This document shows, in pieces, positions 53,701-63,830 of a stretch of 64,000 nucleotides of DNA (the first letter of the stretch is position 1; every line of letters begins with the position of its first letter). Position numbers and translations under genes: made by a program. The notes under the pieces were generated by a model. It saw nothing but the letters and a program-made list of their open reading frames with translations. It ran no database searches and was not told where the DNA came from. This DNA is from Mytilus edulis (lineage: Eukaryota > Mollusca > Bivalvia > Mytilida > Mytilidae): positions 76,399,821-76,463,820 of the forward strand of contig NC_092346.1 of NCBI RefSeq assembly GCF_963676685.1. Reading direction: 5' to 3'.

Positions 53701-54504
53701 AACCAGACAATTTGACGTCAGAAAATCGTCTTACTGTCCTTCCAACAACGATACATGTAGACGGGATTTGTTGATGACCATCAATGCCCAGATCAACATG
53801 TAGTGACAATGCAACAATAGAATTTGATTACGCAAGGTCATTTGAGAGTCATGATTACGTTCGCAACGTTAACTGCTCATTAAATTGCAGAATGCCATAG
53901 GCATTGCACACAGATTCATGCCATAAATGTTTCCCATAAACTGAAATGCCGACGAATCGGCTGCAGAAAAACATTCAAAACCCTAAAGTTTTACCCGCAT
54001 AATGCCATTACTCACTGAAATGGGTGGAACAAAGGCAAAATCAGAAGATGCAAACGATAACCTAAAACATGTCAAACAGAATTGGTTGACGTTGATGACA
54101 ATCAATCTGGCGTATGTTACAGACAGTCATTGCATTCGACGCTGACACATCCATTGATAAGGGGACACATCCATTGGTAAGGGGAAAACCAGGAAATCAA
54201 TGTATACCACATGATTTGAACGATTAAAAATGACGTATTCAATTCATCTCTCGAACTGCAATTTTTTCAAACAATGAAGTAATGGGTGAAAATTTGGTTC
54301 ATTAGTATGTTCCAAAAAAATTGCATATTTGAAAATGGAAATTAAAAAAGAACAATCTAATGTCGCATTTCTAAGTCGGTCAGTATAGATGTCTCATAAC
54401 TTAAGGGTAGGCGCCGCAGTATCTGTTCCATAATAGTGTTGAATAATTAAAAGTCAGTGAAATTTGCGGAACAAAATATAAACAAAAATGACTGTACTCA
54501 CCAT
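38799..54504 (-). CDS. Calmodulin-like protein, four EF-hands, 149 residues (5 coding exons)
   Basis: Read on the minus strand, exons are 54504-54502 (ATG only), 49992-49959, 48516-48373, 41358-41116 and 38824-38799. Introns are all GT-AG and the coding sum is 450 nt, 149 residues plus stop, the length of classical calmodulin. EF-hand loops are intact: DTNGDGKISCKE (22-33), DKDGSGTIEFAE (58-69), DLDGNGLITVKE (95-106) and DIDGDGCINYQE (131-142). The end, EFVKILTK, matches the calmodulin EFVQMMTAK pattern. An intron directly after the ATG is typical of calmodulin genes. The sequence differs from calmodulin at many positions, with a lysine-rich helix before loop 4 (ISEKKIKKIMKEI), so it is calmodulin-like and not calmodulin itself. 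Calcium binding is expected; targets are unknown. The ATG-only exon is the least certain part (good donor GTGAGT, correct phase, but only three coding bases). The two long introns are full of mobile-element remains. Confidence 0.87.
40915..41040 (+). repeat. Dispersed 'GACGAAACGCGCGTCTGGCG' repeat in the calmodulin-like gene's last intron
   Basis: Ends 'tataatcctggtacctttga' about 75 bp from the donor of the long EF-hand exon, on the opposite strand to the gene. Confidence 0.68.
43753..43778 (+). repeat. Perfect 10-bp stem-loop followed by an AT run
   Basis: GACTCTTGCT, six-base loop CGTAAA, AGCAAGAGTC, then 'ttataattttt'. It sits inside the large intron of the calmodulin-like gene. No function assigned. 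Confidence 0.55.
44334..44489. mobile_element. 156-bp MITE with 15-17 bp inverted ends
   Basis: Left end CTAGATCAGTCTTCACG and right end CGTGAAGACTGCTAG are complementary apart from a two-base gap. The interior repeats the ACAGGCC word in both orientations. It lies in the large intron of the calmodulin-like gene. Confidence 0.62.
44546..45690 (-). mobile_element. Retroelement copy with reverse-transcriptase C-terminal remnant and 3' tail
   Basis: On the minus strand a 126-codon frame (45641-45261) includes VSQLVRFSHVCNNVLDFNER and FPYHKLVTTFTKSYQRYKDI. This resembles the C-terminal module of reverse-transcriptase proteins of bivalve elements, usually preceded by a DGDVP..SYGVYI segment. That segment is present here but in another frame (around 45600-45650), so the copy is broken by a frameshift. 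The frame is followed by a 3' non-coding part and the tail at 44546-44712. The element class was not determined. Confidence 0.6.
46367..46478. repeat. Short foldback with tRNA-like B and A boxes in reversed order
   Basis: The flanks 'acaacagagt' and 'actctgttgt' are inverted copies (extended to about 20 bp with gaps). Between them lie a perfect T-arm-like hairpin (GTGGG..CCCAC with GGTTCGATTCC) and, about 50 bp later, TAGCTTAGTGG, which fits the A-box consensus. The order is B before A on one strand. Confidence 0.45.
47122..47245. mobile_element. Long near-palindromic hairpin element
   Basis: Two arms of nearly 60 bp (left containing GTGTAAAAGCGTTGACCG, right containing CGGTCAATGCTTTTACAA) meet at 'aaacgcggaagcgctt'. 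There is little or no loop. Most likely a foldback MITE; a small-RNA hairpin cannot be excluded. Large intron of the calmodulin-like gene. Confidence 0.62.
47655..47810 (+). repeat. Partial copy of the 'GAGCAGGATCTGCTTACCC' repeat
   Basis: Contains 'tagagcaggatctgcttacc' and 'tttatgagtttgctgttcat', with an internal deletion relative to 30033-30305. Confidence 0.55.
49082..49215 (-). repeat. Two adjacent copies of a short dispersed repeat end
   Basis: The phrase 'gagttgtctcattg' followed by 'cactca..accacatctt' occurs twice, about 75 bp apart. It is the reverse complement of the start of the family at 58020 and 61605. Confidence 0.55.
50529..50845 (+). repeat. Dispersed repeat ('ACCCCTATGTTCTATTTT' family), copy 1
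   Basis: Starts 'caagaggctcc..' and shares 'ttttacccctatgttctatt' and 'gggtcatcg' with 52222-52430. It lies in the first intron of the calmodulin-like gene. Confidence 0.55.
51125..51325 (+). repeat. Dispersed 'CCAGGTTCAATCC..CCTCGGAGTTCAG' repeat
   Basis: The most complete copy in the window of the family also seen at 34500-34640 and 36910-36975. Confidence 0.6.
51507..52217 (+). mobile_element. Compound hairpin element, copy 1
   Basis: A perfect 40-bp inverted repeat (51507-51546 and 51616-51655, starting GACAATAACTGTTTAGTG) forms a hairpin with a 69-bp loop. It is followed directly by a 561-bp unit with 13-bp inverted ends TTATCCTGCAATT (51657-51669) and AATTGCAGGATAA (52205-52217). A second copy starts at 59453. 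No coding frame is shared by the two copies. Confidence 0.72.
52222..52935 (+). repeat. Dispersed repeat copy 2, interrupted by a retroelement insertion
   Basis: 52222-52430 matches 50580-50750. The family's usual end ('cggacgacgaaagccaagta ... gctcacttggccc ... gatgagctaaaaa') appears only at 52845-52935. The 52435-52845 gap is filled by the retroelement 3' part. Confidence 0.5.
52435..52845 (+). mobile_element. 3' part of the retroelement family, 5'-truncated
   Basis: Matches the reverse complement of 44546-45250 ('gatggtatgatattaaatcc', 'gagctggcatgtcggtaact') and ends with 'gacatattccccattttcat'. No reverse-transcriptase frame remains. Confidence 0.62.
53655..53990 (+). pseudogene. Decayed Tc1/IS630-type transposase fragment
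   Basis: Pieces in different frames resemble the helix-turn-helix part of Tc1-like transposases: EQAATRQFDVRKSS, then DQHVVTMQQ in another frame. Stops and frame changes separate them. The match is from memory of the family pattern and is weak; located in the first intron of the calmodulin-like gene. Confidence 0.35.
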
Positions 54505-54839
54505 AACATTTGCTATCTAGGCTATTATTCCTGTTCAATCATGACAACATGTGAAAGTCCAAGTCTGTTTATATCAAATAATAATAGACAATATCTATGT
54601 CACAACCACGGTCTAGTTCTTTGTTGTTCAAGCCTTCGAATAAACAAAAACAATATTGACATAGTTGTAATCATGTACAATTTAAATGTCTACTTTATGG
54701 ACATGATAAAACATATTATTATGAAATGATTTGACGGTATTAATTTAAACTCCTCAATTTAATGATCAAGTGATCTAACGTAGATATACAGTATCCTATA
54801 CGACTACGCTATATGCTCTCTGTCGAATTCATTCTGAAA

Positions 54840-56280
54840 TAATATAATAATACATAATCCAGGATTTGTATAGAACTATACAAATCCTTGACATAATTAT
54901 TTAAATTGCAAGTTTTTGAATAAGTTATGCGGACAGAGCATTCATAATAAATTTTCAATTTAATTCAATATTTTATTTTAAGTCGCATCTCTCAATTACA
55001 TATAAAACAACATCATAAGCGTAAAAATACTTTTGCTTTATAAACGTATGCAGATATAAAGAAATAGAGCCATTTTGAACAGAATTATAAGAATACATTG
55101 TAGAAAAATCTTGTATTTTAAAACCCATATATAAATACATTATTTACAGAAATCAAAAAATCTATTTAAATCAAGATAGCAGGATTTACCAAAACTAAGA
55201 ATCAGAATAAAAACACGTATTTCAGTTTATCAACAAAAGACATAAAATCAGATTTAAAATGTTTTGCTTTGTCACATTTCTTTTTTTTCTGAAATCGTTA
55301 TAGAGTAGACATGATAACATAGTATGGGCTTCATCTTCTTAATTTTAATTAGGAAAGAGAAAAACTTTTGAAATCTTATTATCAAAGTAGATCAAATATA
55401 TTGATTAATAAACAACTGGACTCTTAGGGGAGACGTTGTTTGATTACTTTAATTTACATTACATTGTATACATACCTTATGTGTTTTTGTACAAGCTGAA
55501 ATTTCTCTTTTTCTAGTTGTATATTATACTATGTTACAGTATATGTCTCTGATCATACATTTGTATTAATACTGACTATATGTTTTATTATTAATGTTTA
55601 TAATATCTCTGTACCATGGATTTTGCTTTATTAGAAAAAAATTAACATGTAAAAGCCTGCATGGATTATTAGAATAAATTTAAGTAAGTAATAATTTATT
55701 AGATTATAATAACAATAAAACATGTCCATATCTATTCAATTATAAACTTTCAAGTAGATAACATTTTTTTCTGAATTATAGTCATATTTTTTACCTGTAT
55801 TTTGCCTGTTAAATCTTAAAAAGGATAATTAATTCTACATTCAATTTTAGAAAAAAAAGCCTTTAAAGTGTGAAATATATACATCACTTTTGTATATCAC
55901 AAAAGATGTATATTTTGGGGGAATATCTTATAAATTTACCAGAAAAGGCATTGAATTCAGTTACAAATATTAGAAATAAAGCTGATATAATTATATTTTG
56001 ACATAATATCACTAAAACTTTTAAAAAGTTGGAAACAAAAAATCACAACTTCATGGAAAATGCAAAACTGTAAATCCTTTATTAAATGGCAAAATATAAG
56101 GATCAGACATACCAAACGAATAGAAATCAAATAAAATTATTCGGTTAATTCTGGAAAAAAGTAAAACAATGAAATCAGTTTCATATCAAACTTATTTATC
56201 TTATCGGTTGTTGAATTTTTGTAGATACTTTTTTTTTAACTTTAATATATTAAATTTTAACAAAGATTGATGTTTTATTT
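54840..56280. other. Unassigned, strongly AT-rich DNA upstream of the calmodulin-like gene's ATG
   Basis: Should contain the 5' UTR and promoter of the calmodulin-like gene if the ATG-only exon is right. No TATA box or initiator stands out from the AT-rich background. Confidence 0.35.
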
Positions 56281-56295
56281 TTGTTTCAATCAAAT

Positions 56296-56699
56296 ATGAC
56301 GAGAGTTAAGTTTTTAAAGCAAGTTTTATCAGTCCCAGCTGTTAATGATTTCTTACTCTTTTGTAAGATATTTGACATACCGGTGCATTACGTTTGCGAT
56401 GATATCGTATCCGCTACAACATTTACCGACTTCGTGACAGAGTTTTGGGTTGAAGGACACCGCTTTTTATGAATCAACTATGCAACACCAACTACCTGGA
56501 AGGATTTCACAACAATATTAAAAAGATACGTCAATGCTCATACCAAACATCTATACGAGACCATCTGACTACCAAAGAACACACCAGTATAAATATTGAC
56601 AGAATGAACAATTATCCAGAATGCACCAGGAACCCGGCATTCAGAAAGATGCAAAAACAAGTAATGAACACAAGATTTCCGCTACTAAAAATACAATAA
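56296..56699 (+). pseudogene. MULE/FLYWCH-type transposase C-terminal fragment, frameshifted
   Basis: The first frame (56296-56472) has FTDFVTEFWVEGHRF. The second (56469-56699), shifted at a T-run near 56466, has NTNYLEGFHNNIKKI. Together these follow the order 'F..tWI....N..RTNNhvEGfHn' at the end of MULE-type transposases found in many animals. No catalytic part lies upstream, so this is a decayed fragment. The family call is moderate. Confidence 0.42.
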
Positions 56700-57447
56700 G
56701 ACAATATCAATAATTTTTTGAAACTTCGTACATACTAACTCATTAAATTACAGCTATTAACATTACATAAAACTTAATTTAACCCGTAGCAAAAGACCAT
56801 AGCACATTAGCTGAGTATGTTAAGATTTGGAATCCCTTACGTAAGAAACTGGTCGTATTGTGGGTGTAACAGGAGATGACCGGTTGTGTAAAATAGGTAT
56901 AGATAACAGTGTAAAAAACGATTTATGTTTCCTCATTAACTGTAATTATTACATTAATTAACGAGCCAAACCTGTATCAATAATTTAAAATGTATATATT
57001 CTATAAAAGATGAACACTTTAAGTATTCTCTATGTCAACATCCGAGGAGAAAAACTGCTGAATATATATTGCAAGCTTCCAGTAAGAGAAAAAAACTCAT
57101 AGTAGGAAACTTTTCTAAATTGATTTTATTTTGTTCGTCGTAGTGTATTAGACATTAATATTTTAAATAACTTGTAGGCCAAAAACGGTCGAGTGTTCTG
57201 TGAATTGATTTTATTTACATCGTAATATTCCCTATTTGTCAAAAACACATGTCGCTATAATAAATAATTTAGTTAGTTAGTAAGTAAGTTACCGAGTAAT
57301 AGACACCAAACTGCGGCTACTGAAAAGATTGATACCAACCTGAACTCATCAATGTGATAAATTACTGACGAAGCATCTAATCTACTCCAATTACTTTGTG
57401 AAATATTTATATGTATTGTATTGTGGACTTGTTTGTCGTTGTTTTAC

Positions 57448-57568
57448 TCCAGACGCAGAATTTTCTCGCTGCATTGAAGGCCCATTGGTGGCTTTCGGTT
57501 GTTTCTTCTCTTTGGTCGGGTTGTTGTCTCTTTGACACATTCCTCATTTCCATTTTCGATTTTATTTT
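57448..57568 (+). mobile_element. 3' tail fragment of the retroelement family
   Basis: Contains 'ctctttggtcgggttgttgt' and 'ttgacacattcctcatttcc', the same terminal text as the copies at 25.6 and 52.8 kb. Confidence 0.62.
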
Positions 57569-58019
57569 AATTATATTGACCTAAGCATTGTTCAGCAAGT
57601 TACTTTGTATTATTGGCACTGAAAACTTTATATTAATGACGAATAATATATAGACACTATTATAAATGAATTCCATTTGTTTGTTGTTAGTTGTTTGTTA
57701 AATTATTCTATTGAAATGAGACTAAGTTATTGGGGAAAAGTATTATTACAAAAATAAAAGTGAAAATAAACAATAAAAGATTGGATATATAGAAATCAAA
57801 GGATAAACTTTACCTATAGAGTTGGACTATACAATCGTGTGCTCGTTCACCTTTTTGTCTATTTGGGTTAAAAACTTCACTCAAATGAAAGATAATTTGT
57901 AGGCAAACCAGAAGAAAACTAAAACTAAAGACAATAAAACTTTTTGAAATTGACGACATACTTTTAAAGTATCAATTGCTATAAAAAGAGGCGGATGCTA
58001 CGAATCGTACATTGAAATC

Positions 58020-58200
58020 TTATATTAGAAATAAGAATATTTTGTATGAGTTCCAGTGAGACAACTCTCCAACCAAGTCACAATGTGTAAAAATAAACAA
58101 CTATAGGTAAAAAACGGCCTTCAACACCGAGCCTTGCAAGCTATAAAGGACCGATCATATGACTAGTGTAAAACAATTTAAACAGGAAAACTAACGGTCT
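58020..58200 (+). repeat. Short dispersed repeat ('GAGACAACTCTCCAACCAAG' family)
   Basis: Contains 'ggccttcaacaccgagcctt', 'gcaagctataaaggaccgat' and 'aacaggaaaactaacgg', as at 12.6 kb and 62.2 kb. It abuts the tail of the SINE at 58203. Confidence 0.58.
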
Positions 58201-58202
58201 CC

Positions 58203-58382
58203 TATATATATATATGTATATATATAAGTCTGAAAATTACACCAAACAGTGTTAGAGTTAGATTTTATACTGACAAATTTTTGTCCGTCCCTCAGCGGGA
58301 TTCGAACTCACACCTTTGATACACTACAGCACCAATCGCTTAGCCTCAAGTCCAGCGCTCTAGACCACTCGACCACATCCGC
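58203..58382 (-). mobile_element. tRNA-derived SINE with a TA-rich tail
   Basis: Minus-strand start GCGGATGTGGTCGAGTGG fits a tRNA A-box region and 'gagttcgaatcccgc' a B box. The spacing resembles a serine- or leucine-type tRNA, but acceptor and T stems do not pair properly, so it is not a working tRNA gene. It ends in a (TA)n run at about 58203-58230. Another (TA)n run flanks it at 58401-58443. Confidence 0.6.
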
Positions 58383-59452
58383 TATATTAAAATATAACTT
58401 CATATATATATATGTATATATATATATGTATATATATATATATAAAAAAAAAACAACAAAAAAACGAGAAACGGGAATCACGTATGAACCACAGTAACAA
58501 ACGAAAACAACTGACCAACAGGTCGAAGTCGAAGAAAACCCGAGAATGTCATAACGAAAAATGATGAAGAGACAAGCTAGTCCACAATACAATACATATA
58601 AAACTACAGAACAACACGAACTCATCTCAGTATTTACATTTTTTTTTATTTCTTTTATATAACTCTTTTATATTATTCTTTTTTTTTCAATAAACATGTA
58701 CCTTAACTCTTTGTTCTTATAAGTCATACACATATAAAACATTGTCTTACCGTCTATTGCTTTCAATGTTCCCAGATACGTATGGTTTTATTTGTCTCTG
58801 GTGGTACTAAGATCATTCTGTAATTATATAATCTATAATCATAAACGTACAATTGCAGCACACCAATATAACCTGTAACTCCAACATTGATCAGTTAATG
58901 AACAAATATAGGCAATACATATAACATCTCTGGGGAATAGAAATATTGGAGAAAATGTCAGATCAATGAAAACATTCCCATCAAAAACTAAAACAACTAT
59001 CCTTTGTGCCATGTATACACTTAATTCTGGGTGTGATTTTTTTTTGTGAATTGATAATATTTGTTTAACTTATTAAAGTGCAAAGTTTTTCTTTTTCTCT
59101 ATGTTTCATATCACGTCACACATCAGCTTGAATAACCGAAAAAAAAGTATTTCCGTTCAATTGTTTCACTCACGTTCAAAATTCGAAGGTTACTGAATTT
59201 GAATTGTAAAAAAAATTTACACATATCCATGAAAATACGAAGAACACTTATAGCGAACTTTGGTGGTTACGGAGTTGTCTCTTATTGGCAATAACAGCTC
59301 CTTATTTTTATTTTGATGCCGAATAAAGGAAAGAAAAAAATATTTAAATACAACTGGATTCAAATAAATGAATTAGTAAAACAAAAATCTACTTCGTAAG
59401 CCAAGGTAACAGCCATTTACAGATTCCTTTACAGGAACATACTATATAGATA

Positions 59453-60912
59453 GACAATAACTGTTTAGTGTCTTTAAATATCAGTTGTATTATTATAACC
59501 CCGTGAATTTGCGGCATAAGTCCGTGAACTTCGTGTCGGGTTACATTAAAGTCTGTAGGTCTATAAGCGACACTATGGCTGCTTTGAACGCAAGACCGTA
59601 TAAAAAATATATACAAATTTATTCACACAAGTTTACAGTTCGAAAGCAAGGGGAAGACTGCCCCAGCAACAGTTTACAAAACATAAATTAAGTCAAAGAT
59701 AAGGGTATTAAAACATTATAAAAGGTTCTCATAAAATATACATTTTGTAAATATAATTGTCCAATGTTATGTAATAATAATAGGATTATTGTCCTCCGGC
59801 TCAACTAAGCAAAATAGCGATAATTGCTTCTTTTGAAGTTGAGTGTAAGTTTCGCACTTTTGACAGCCATCGGATTAAGTTGTAAAATAGTAAATCTATA
59901 ATTAGTCTCTTTGGGTATTTGAAATAAAGAAACATTATATTTAAGAATAAAGAAACATTTAAAACAAGAAATATTCAACTTAAAACTAAAATGAGAAATA
60001 TTTAATTTAAAACGAGAGTTCATTTATATATATTCAATTTAAAACGAGAGTTCATCTAAAGCACTTTGCGAATTATTGCAAAAGTTCCTGAAGTCACTTT
60101 ACTTCCGGTTATATTTGTACGAGGCTAGGAAACAATGTGTATGCAAGCTTTTAGCGAGCTATTACACCTGTTTTGAGACGAGTACAAATACAGCTGATAT
60201 TTAAAAACACTAAACAGTTATTGTCTTTATCCTGCAATTAATTCTGTATATTATTTGTGTTTTGAAAGACACAAAAACACATGTTTTGCATTTATTTTCG
60301 ATTTGAAATCCCTTGAGGCCCGCGTAGTAATACGATAAAGTAATCACACATTCAGCTGAAGACGGGTTCGTAAAAAAAGAATCACGAATGGTCAACAATA
60401 ATACATCGCTCAAGGTGAATTATTATCTATTTTAACATAACAACTAATTTCAACAGTAAAAACAGATAACAAAACATTCTCCAATTTGAAACAGGAGTGT
60501 ACGAATGGTCCTACGCTTCAGACTCGACAGTCACTAAACATGCATGCTGAAATTGACATGGTTGTTCTTGTCACACAATCATACACATTCAAGATTTGAA
60601 ATCGATAGTTGTCATCGTAAAAAAGACTGCTGTTCATGTGTGTATGATCGTATATGTTATCAGGGTATTGGTGTGATTCTTATTGCTCTAAAGAAATGTT
60701 TGAAAAAGTATTTGTTATTCGCAATTAATACGTCATTGGAATGCGACTAGTATTGCAATACACATTCTGAGGTCAGGCAGGTTCATTTAAAACTCAGTTC
60801 CGCAGAAGGCAGAGCTTTAAAGCGATATCTGTATAGTATACCTGTATAGTATACAGCATAGCGATATCTGCAGGGCTGTATCTGTATAGTAGAACACCCA
60901 ATTGCAGGATAA
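59453..60912 (+). mobile_element. Compound hairpin element, copy 2, with two insertions
   Basis: Left arm from 59453, right arm 60186-60225, then the TTATCCTGCAATT unit (60227-60239 to 60900-60912). Compared with copy 1 there is about 620 bp extra within the hairpin (about 59491-60105) and about 115 bp extra at about 60620-60735. Both copies have the same orientation. Confidence 0.68.
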
Positions 60913-61254
60913 ATACTTGTATTTATGTATGATCGTTTAAATTATTGCCACGTGTTCCGAAATACGCCACAATGTGACAACGTTTGTTCTGGATACTGCA
61001 AAGTTCGATACTAAGAACTTACATTTCCATATGTTGTTTATGGTATCATATAGTCAAATAAAACTCATGATTGAAACCCTCCACCTTTTAAAACTTTGAG
61101 TGTAAAATTAACATGAATGATAAAAATAATTTTGATAAGCTATGATTTTTATCAAATATCTGGTTAGCAAATATGATGTTATCGGTGTATAAAGATATGT
61201 TAAGACAAGCCTTGATTTTAAGGGTGTCACCCAACTTTAAAGACACAATACACA

Positions 61255-63830
61255 ATGCATAAAAAAGGTTACAGTCTGGACGAACCCGCTAAAAACTCCA
61301 GTAGGAGTATTTTCTCTTCACGATATGCGTTTTATGTACTTCAAATTTTCATCGTACTCGTTGCAACAGTACTCGGTATACTCATTGGACGATACGCACT
61401 GTGTAAAACAGACAAAAGTGTTGACGCAAATAATAAAGTGACACCGGCATGGGACAACTTGTCACCATATTACTTAAAAGATGGGGACCCAGCGATCCGT
61501 GAAGAATTGATGAACAGTATAGATGCCAATAATATAAGACAATATCTCAAGTAAGATTTCTCCCTTCTAATTACTGTTTCCTTTTTTTTCATTTGTAATA
61601 TATAAAAAAGAAGAAGTGGTATGATTGCCAATGAGACAACTGTCCACAAGAGACCAACATGACACAGACATCAAAAAGATACCAAAAATTTTATTTTCAT
61701 TATTTTTTACACCAACATAGTTCTAAACTTCCATATAGGTAGTTTAGTCATAAGGGCTGTTTTTCTCCAATGATGGATCATTGAAAACGATTAGAAACTG
61801 GCATTTCTCAATTTTCCTTATTTTAGCATTTTTTTTACCTTATTTTTTGAAAAAAATCAAAAAGATACCAAAAATTTTATTTTCATTATTTTTTACACCA
61901 ACATAGTACTAGACTTCCATATAGGTAGTTTAGTCATAAGGGCTGTTTTTCTCCTACGATTGATCATTGAAAACGGTTAGAAACTGGCTTTCCCCCCATA
62001 CATTTCAATGAAAATTCGCAGTTTGAGCGCTTATATTGAATTTCATAAAAAAAAAAGTCAAATTCACAAAAAATTTAAAAAAATATATATATTCCCGGTC
62101 AGTATGTTATACTGAAAGGGTAAAATATATTTTTGACCAAATTATTTTTTTTTAGTTGAACAGTCCTGCCTGGTGCTCTCTGACATTGCCTCTTAACAAC
62201 TATAGGTCACCGTACGGTCTTCAACAATGAGCAAAGCCCATACCGCATAGTCAGCTATAAAAGGCCCCGATAAGACAATGTAAAACAATTCTAACGAGAA
62301 AACTAACGGCCTTATGGAATATTCTAAAATTTAACAAGACACAATTAATCTTTTTATTCATTCCTTCAATTTGCAACTGAGTTAGACTTGCCTTGAGATG
62401 TATTTGCCCTTGGCACACTGATGCAACTATTTGATCAGGATCTGTAAAAAGCACATTGAATCACCACCATCTTTCGTTAGGGTTCGTGTTGCTGAATTCT
62501 TAGTTTTCTGTGTTGTTTTTTTTTTACAGTCAATTGTCTTTTCTTCTTTTTGGGGAGGGGAAGGAAAATGTGTTATACAATATGATATGATTGCCAAAGA
62601 GACACCTTTCATGTTGAGACAAAATGACGTAAAAGTTACTAAATATACATCATAACAAGCTTAAAAAGGCCCCGAAATGATCATTCAAACTAGAAAACTC
62701 ATTTATATTTAAAACATAAAACGAAAAACAAACATGACACTTGTGTGATGACCAATAATTGCCTACATCCACATCATTTGAAATTTTTTGAATAGTTGTC
62801 TCATTTGCAATCATACCACATCAAACACATGTACGTTGATGGATCACAAGAGGGAGACAGAGACGGAGCTGTAAGCATTGCTTACCTTCGGTCACACCAA
62901 ACTTAACAACATACGTACATGTAAAGGCAGTATTAGTTGCCTTTCACCCTCAGGGTAATAATTTTTATGAAATTTGCAAAACAAATAACGTCTCCTGCCC
63001 TTCCGATGTTAATCCAAATAAAGGCAACACATCAAACTAAGCATTCAGGGGCGGATCCAGCCATTTTAAAAAGGGGGGTTTCTAACCCAGGACAAAGGGG
63101 GGGGGGGGGGGGTCCAATTACATGTCCCCATTCAAATGCATTGATCGTCCAAAAAAAGGGGGGGTTCCAACCCCCGGAACCCTCCCTCTGGATCCGCGCC
63201 TGGCATACATATTATTGGCTGCTATTTCATTTATTCACTGACATATCTTTTATAGCATATTAAAGACATATTACCGATTGTTTTTTTTATTTTACTCTCA
63301 TTTTGAATTTGTGTGATCAAATTCTGTAAGAACGAGATCACTGTAAGCAAAACACGTAATAGCGAGATAGCGAATGTTTATAAGCAACACGAGTTTAACT
63401 ACGTAAACGATTATGATACGTTAAGAGTTCAAAGCAAAAATTAGGGGGCCAACTTGATAATATTGTTTTCCCTGTTTTGAAAGAGATTTTTACACAACAA
63501 TGGTGATACATCAATTTTCTTTCTTTTAGAGGTTTATCCGAAAACCCTCATCTTGCTGGCACACCAGCAGACCTGAAACAAGCGAAAGAACTGGAAAAAT
63601 TTTGGAAAGATAATGGAATGGATGAAGTTTTTATCACTCCGTATGACGTTTTACTTTCGTACCCTAATACAACGGACGAGAGCATCATGAACCAAATCCA
63701 GATATTAAACGGTTCAGGTGATATACAATATGCATCTCCATTGTATGAAGACATCTTAGATCCTTCAGAAAATAAAAGTAACGTGGTTCCTCCATTTAAT
63801 GCATACTCGGCTCCTGGGATTGTGAATTCG
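61255..63830 (+). CDS. Glutamate carboxypeptidase II / NAALADase-like membrane peptidase, 5' exons only
   Basis: Exon 1 is 61255-61550 and exon 2 starts at 63530, in phase 2. The 199 codons seen are the N-terminus of a type II membrane protein: a short cytoplasmic segment, a membrane helix (about 25-45), then a linker. The family hallmarks ENPHLAGT (103-110) and YDVLLSYPN (137-145) follow, then VPPFNAYSAPG, matching the FOLH1/NAALAD2 (M28B) N-terminal region. Members cleave C-terminal glutamate from peptides such as N-acetyl-aspartyl-glutamate or from folate polyglutamates outside the cell. The catalytic zinc-binding part would lie beyond the window. I end exon 2 at the donor after 63830 (TTCG|GTAAAT) because the family has an intron at about this place. 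Without splicing the frame stops at 63878 after 15 more residues. FOLH1, NAALAD2 and NAALADL cannot be told apart from this part. Confidence 0.85.
61605..62310 (+). repeat. Short dispersed repeat split by an insertion, in peptidase intron 1
   Basis: The front part ('gtggtatgattgccaatgag' to 'gacacagacat', 61617-61671) and the back part ('aacaactataggtcaccgta' to 'aactaacggcct', about 62197-62315) are normally contiguous in this family. About 510 bp lie between, including a tandem duplication of period 186 bp (61671 and 61857). Another copy starts at about 62575. Confidence 0.58.
63046..63202. mobile_element. 157-bp MITE with CAGG(G/C)GCGGATCCAG ends
   Basis: Inverted ends CAGGGGCGGATCCAG (63046-63060) and CTGGATCCGCGCCTG (63188-63202) differ at one base. 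The interior is G/C-tract rich, with a long G run at about 63098-63112. The CAGGGG start suggests a hAT-type element. I could not define a clear 8-bp target duplication. It lies in peptidase intron 1. Confidence 0.68.

Noticed and set aside
58287-58382. Working tRNA-Ser or tRNA-Leu gene on the minus strand
   Set aside because: A and B boxes are good, but acceptor and T stems fail to pair and the sequence runs on into a SINE body and TA tail.
58401-58443. (TA)n tract, also at 30372-30396, as a possible origin or CRISPR-like repeat
   Set aside because: Plain dinucleotide microsatellites. No array of spaced direct repeats exists anywhere in the window.
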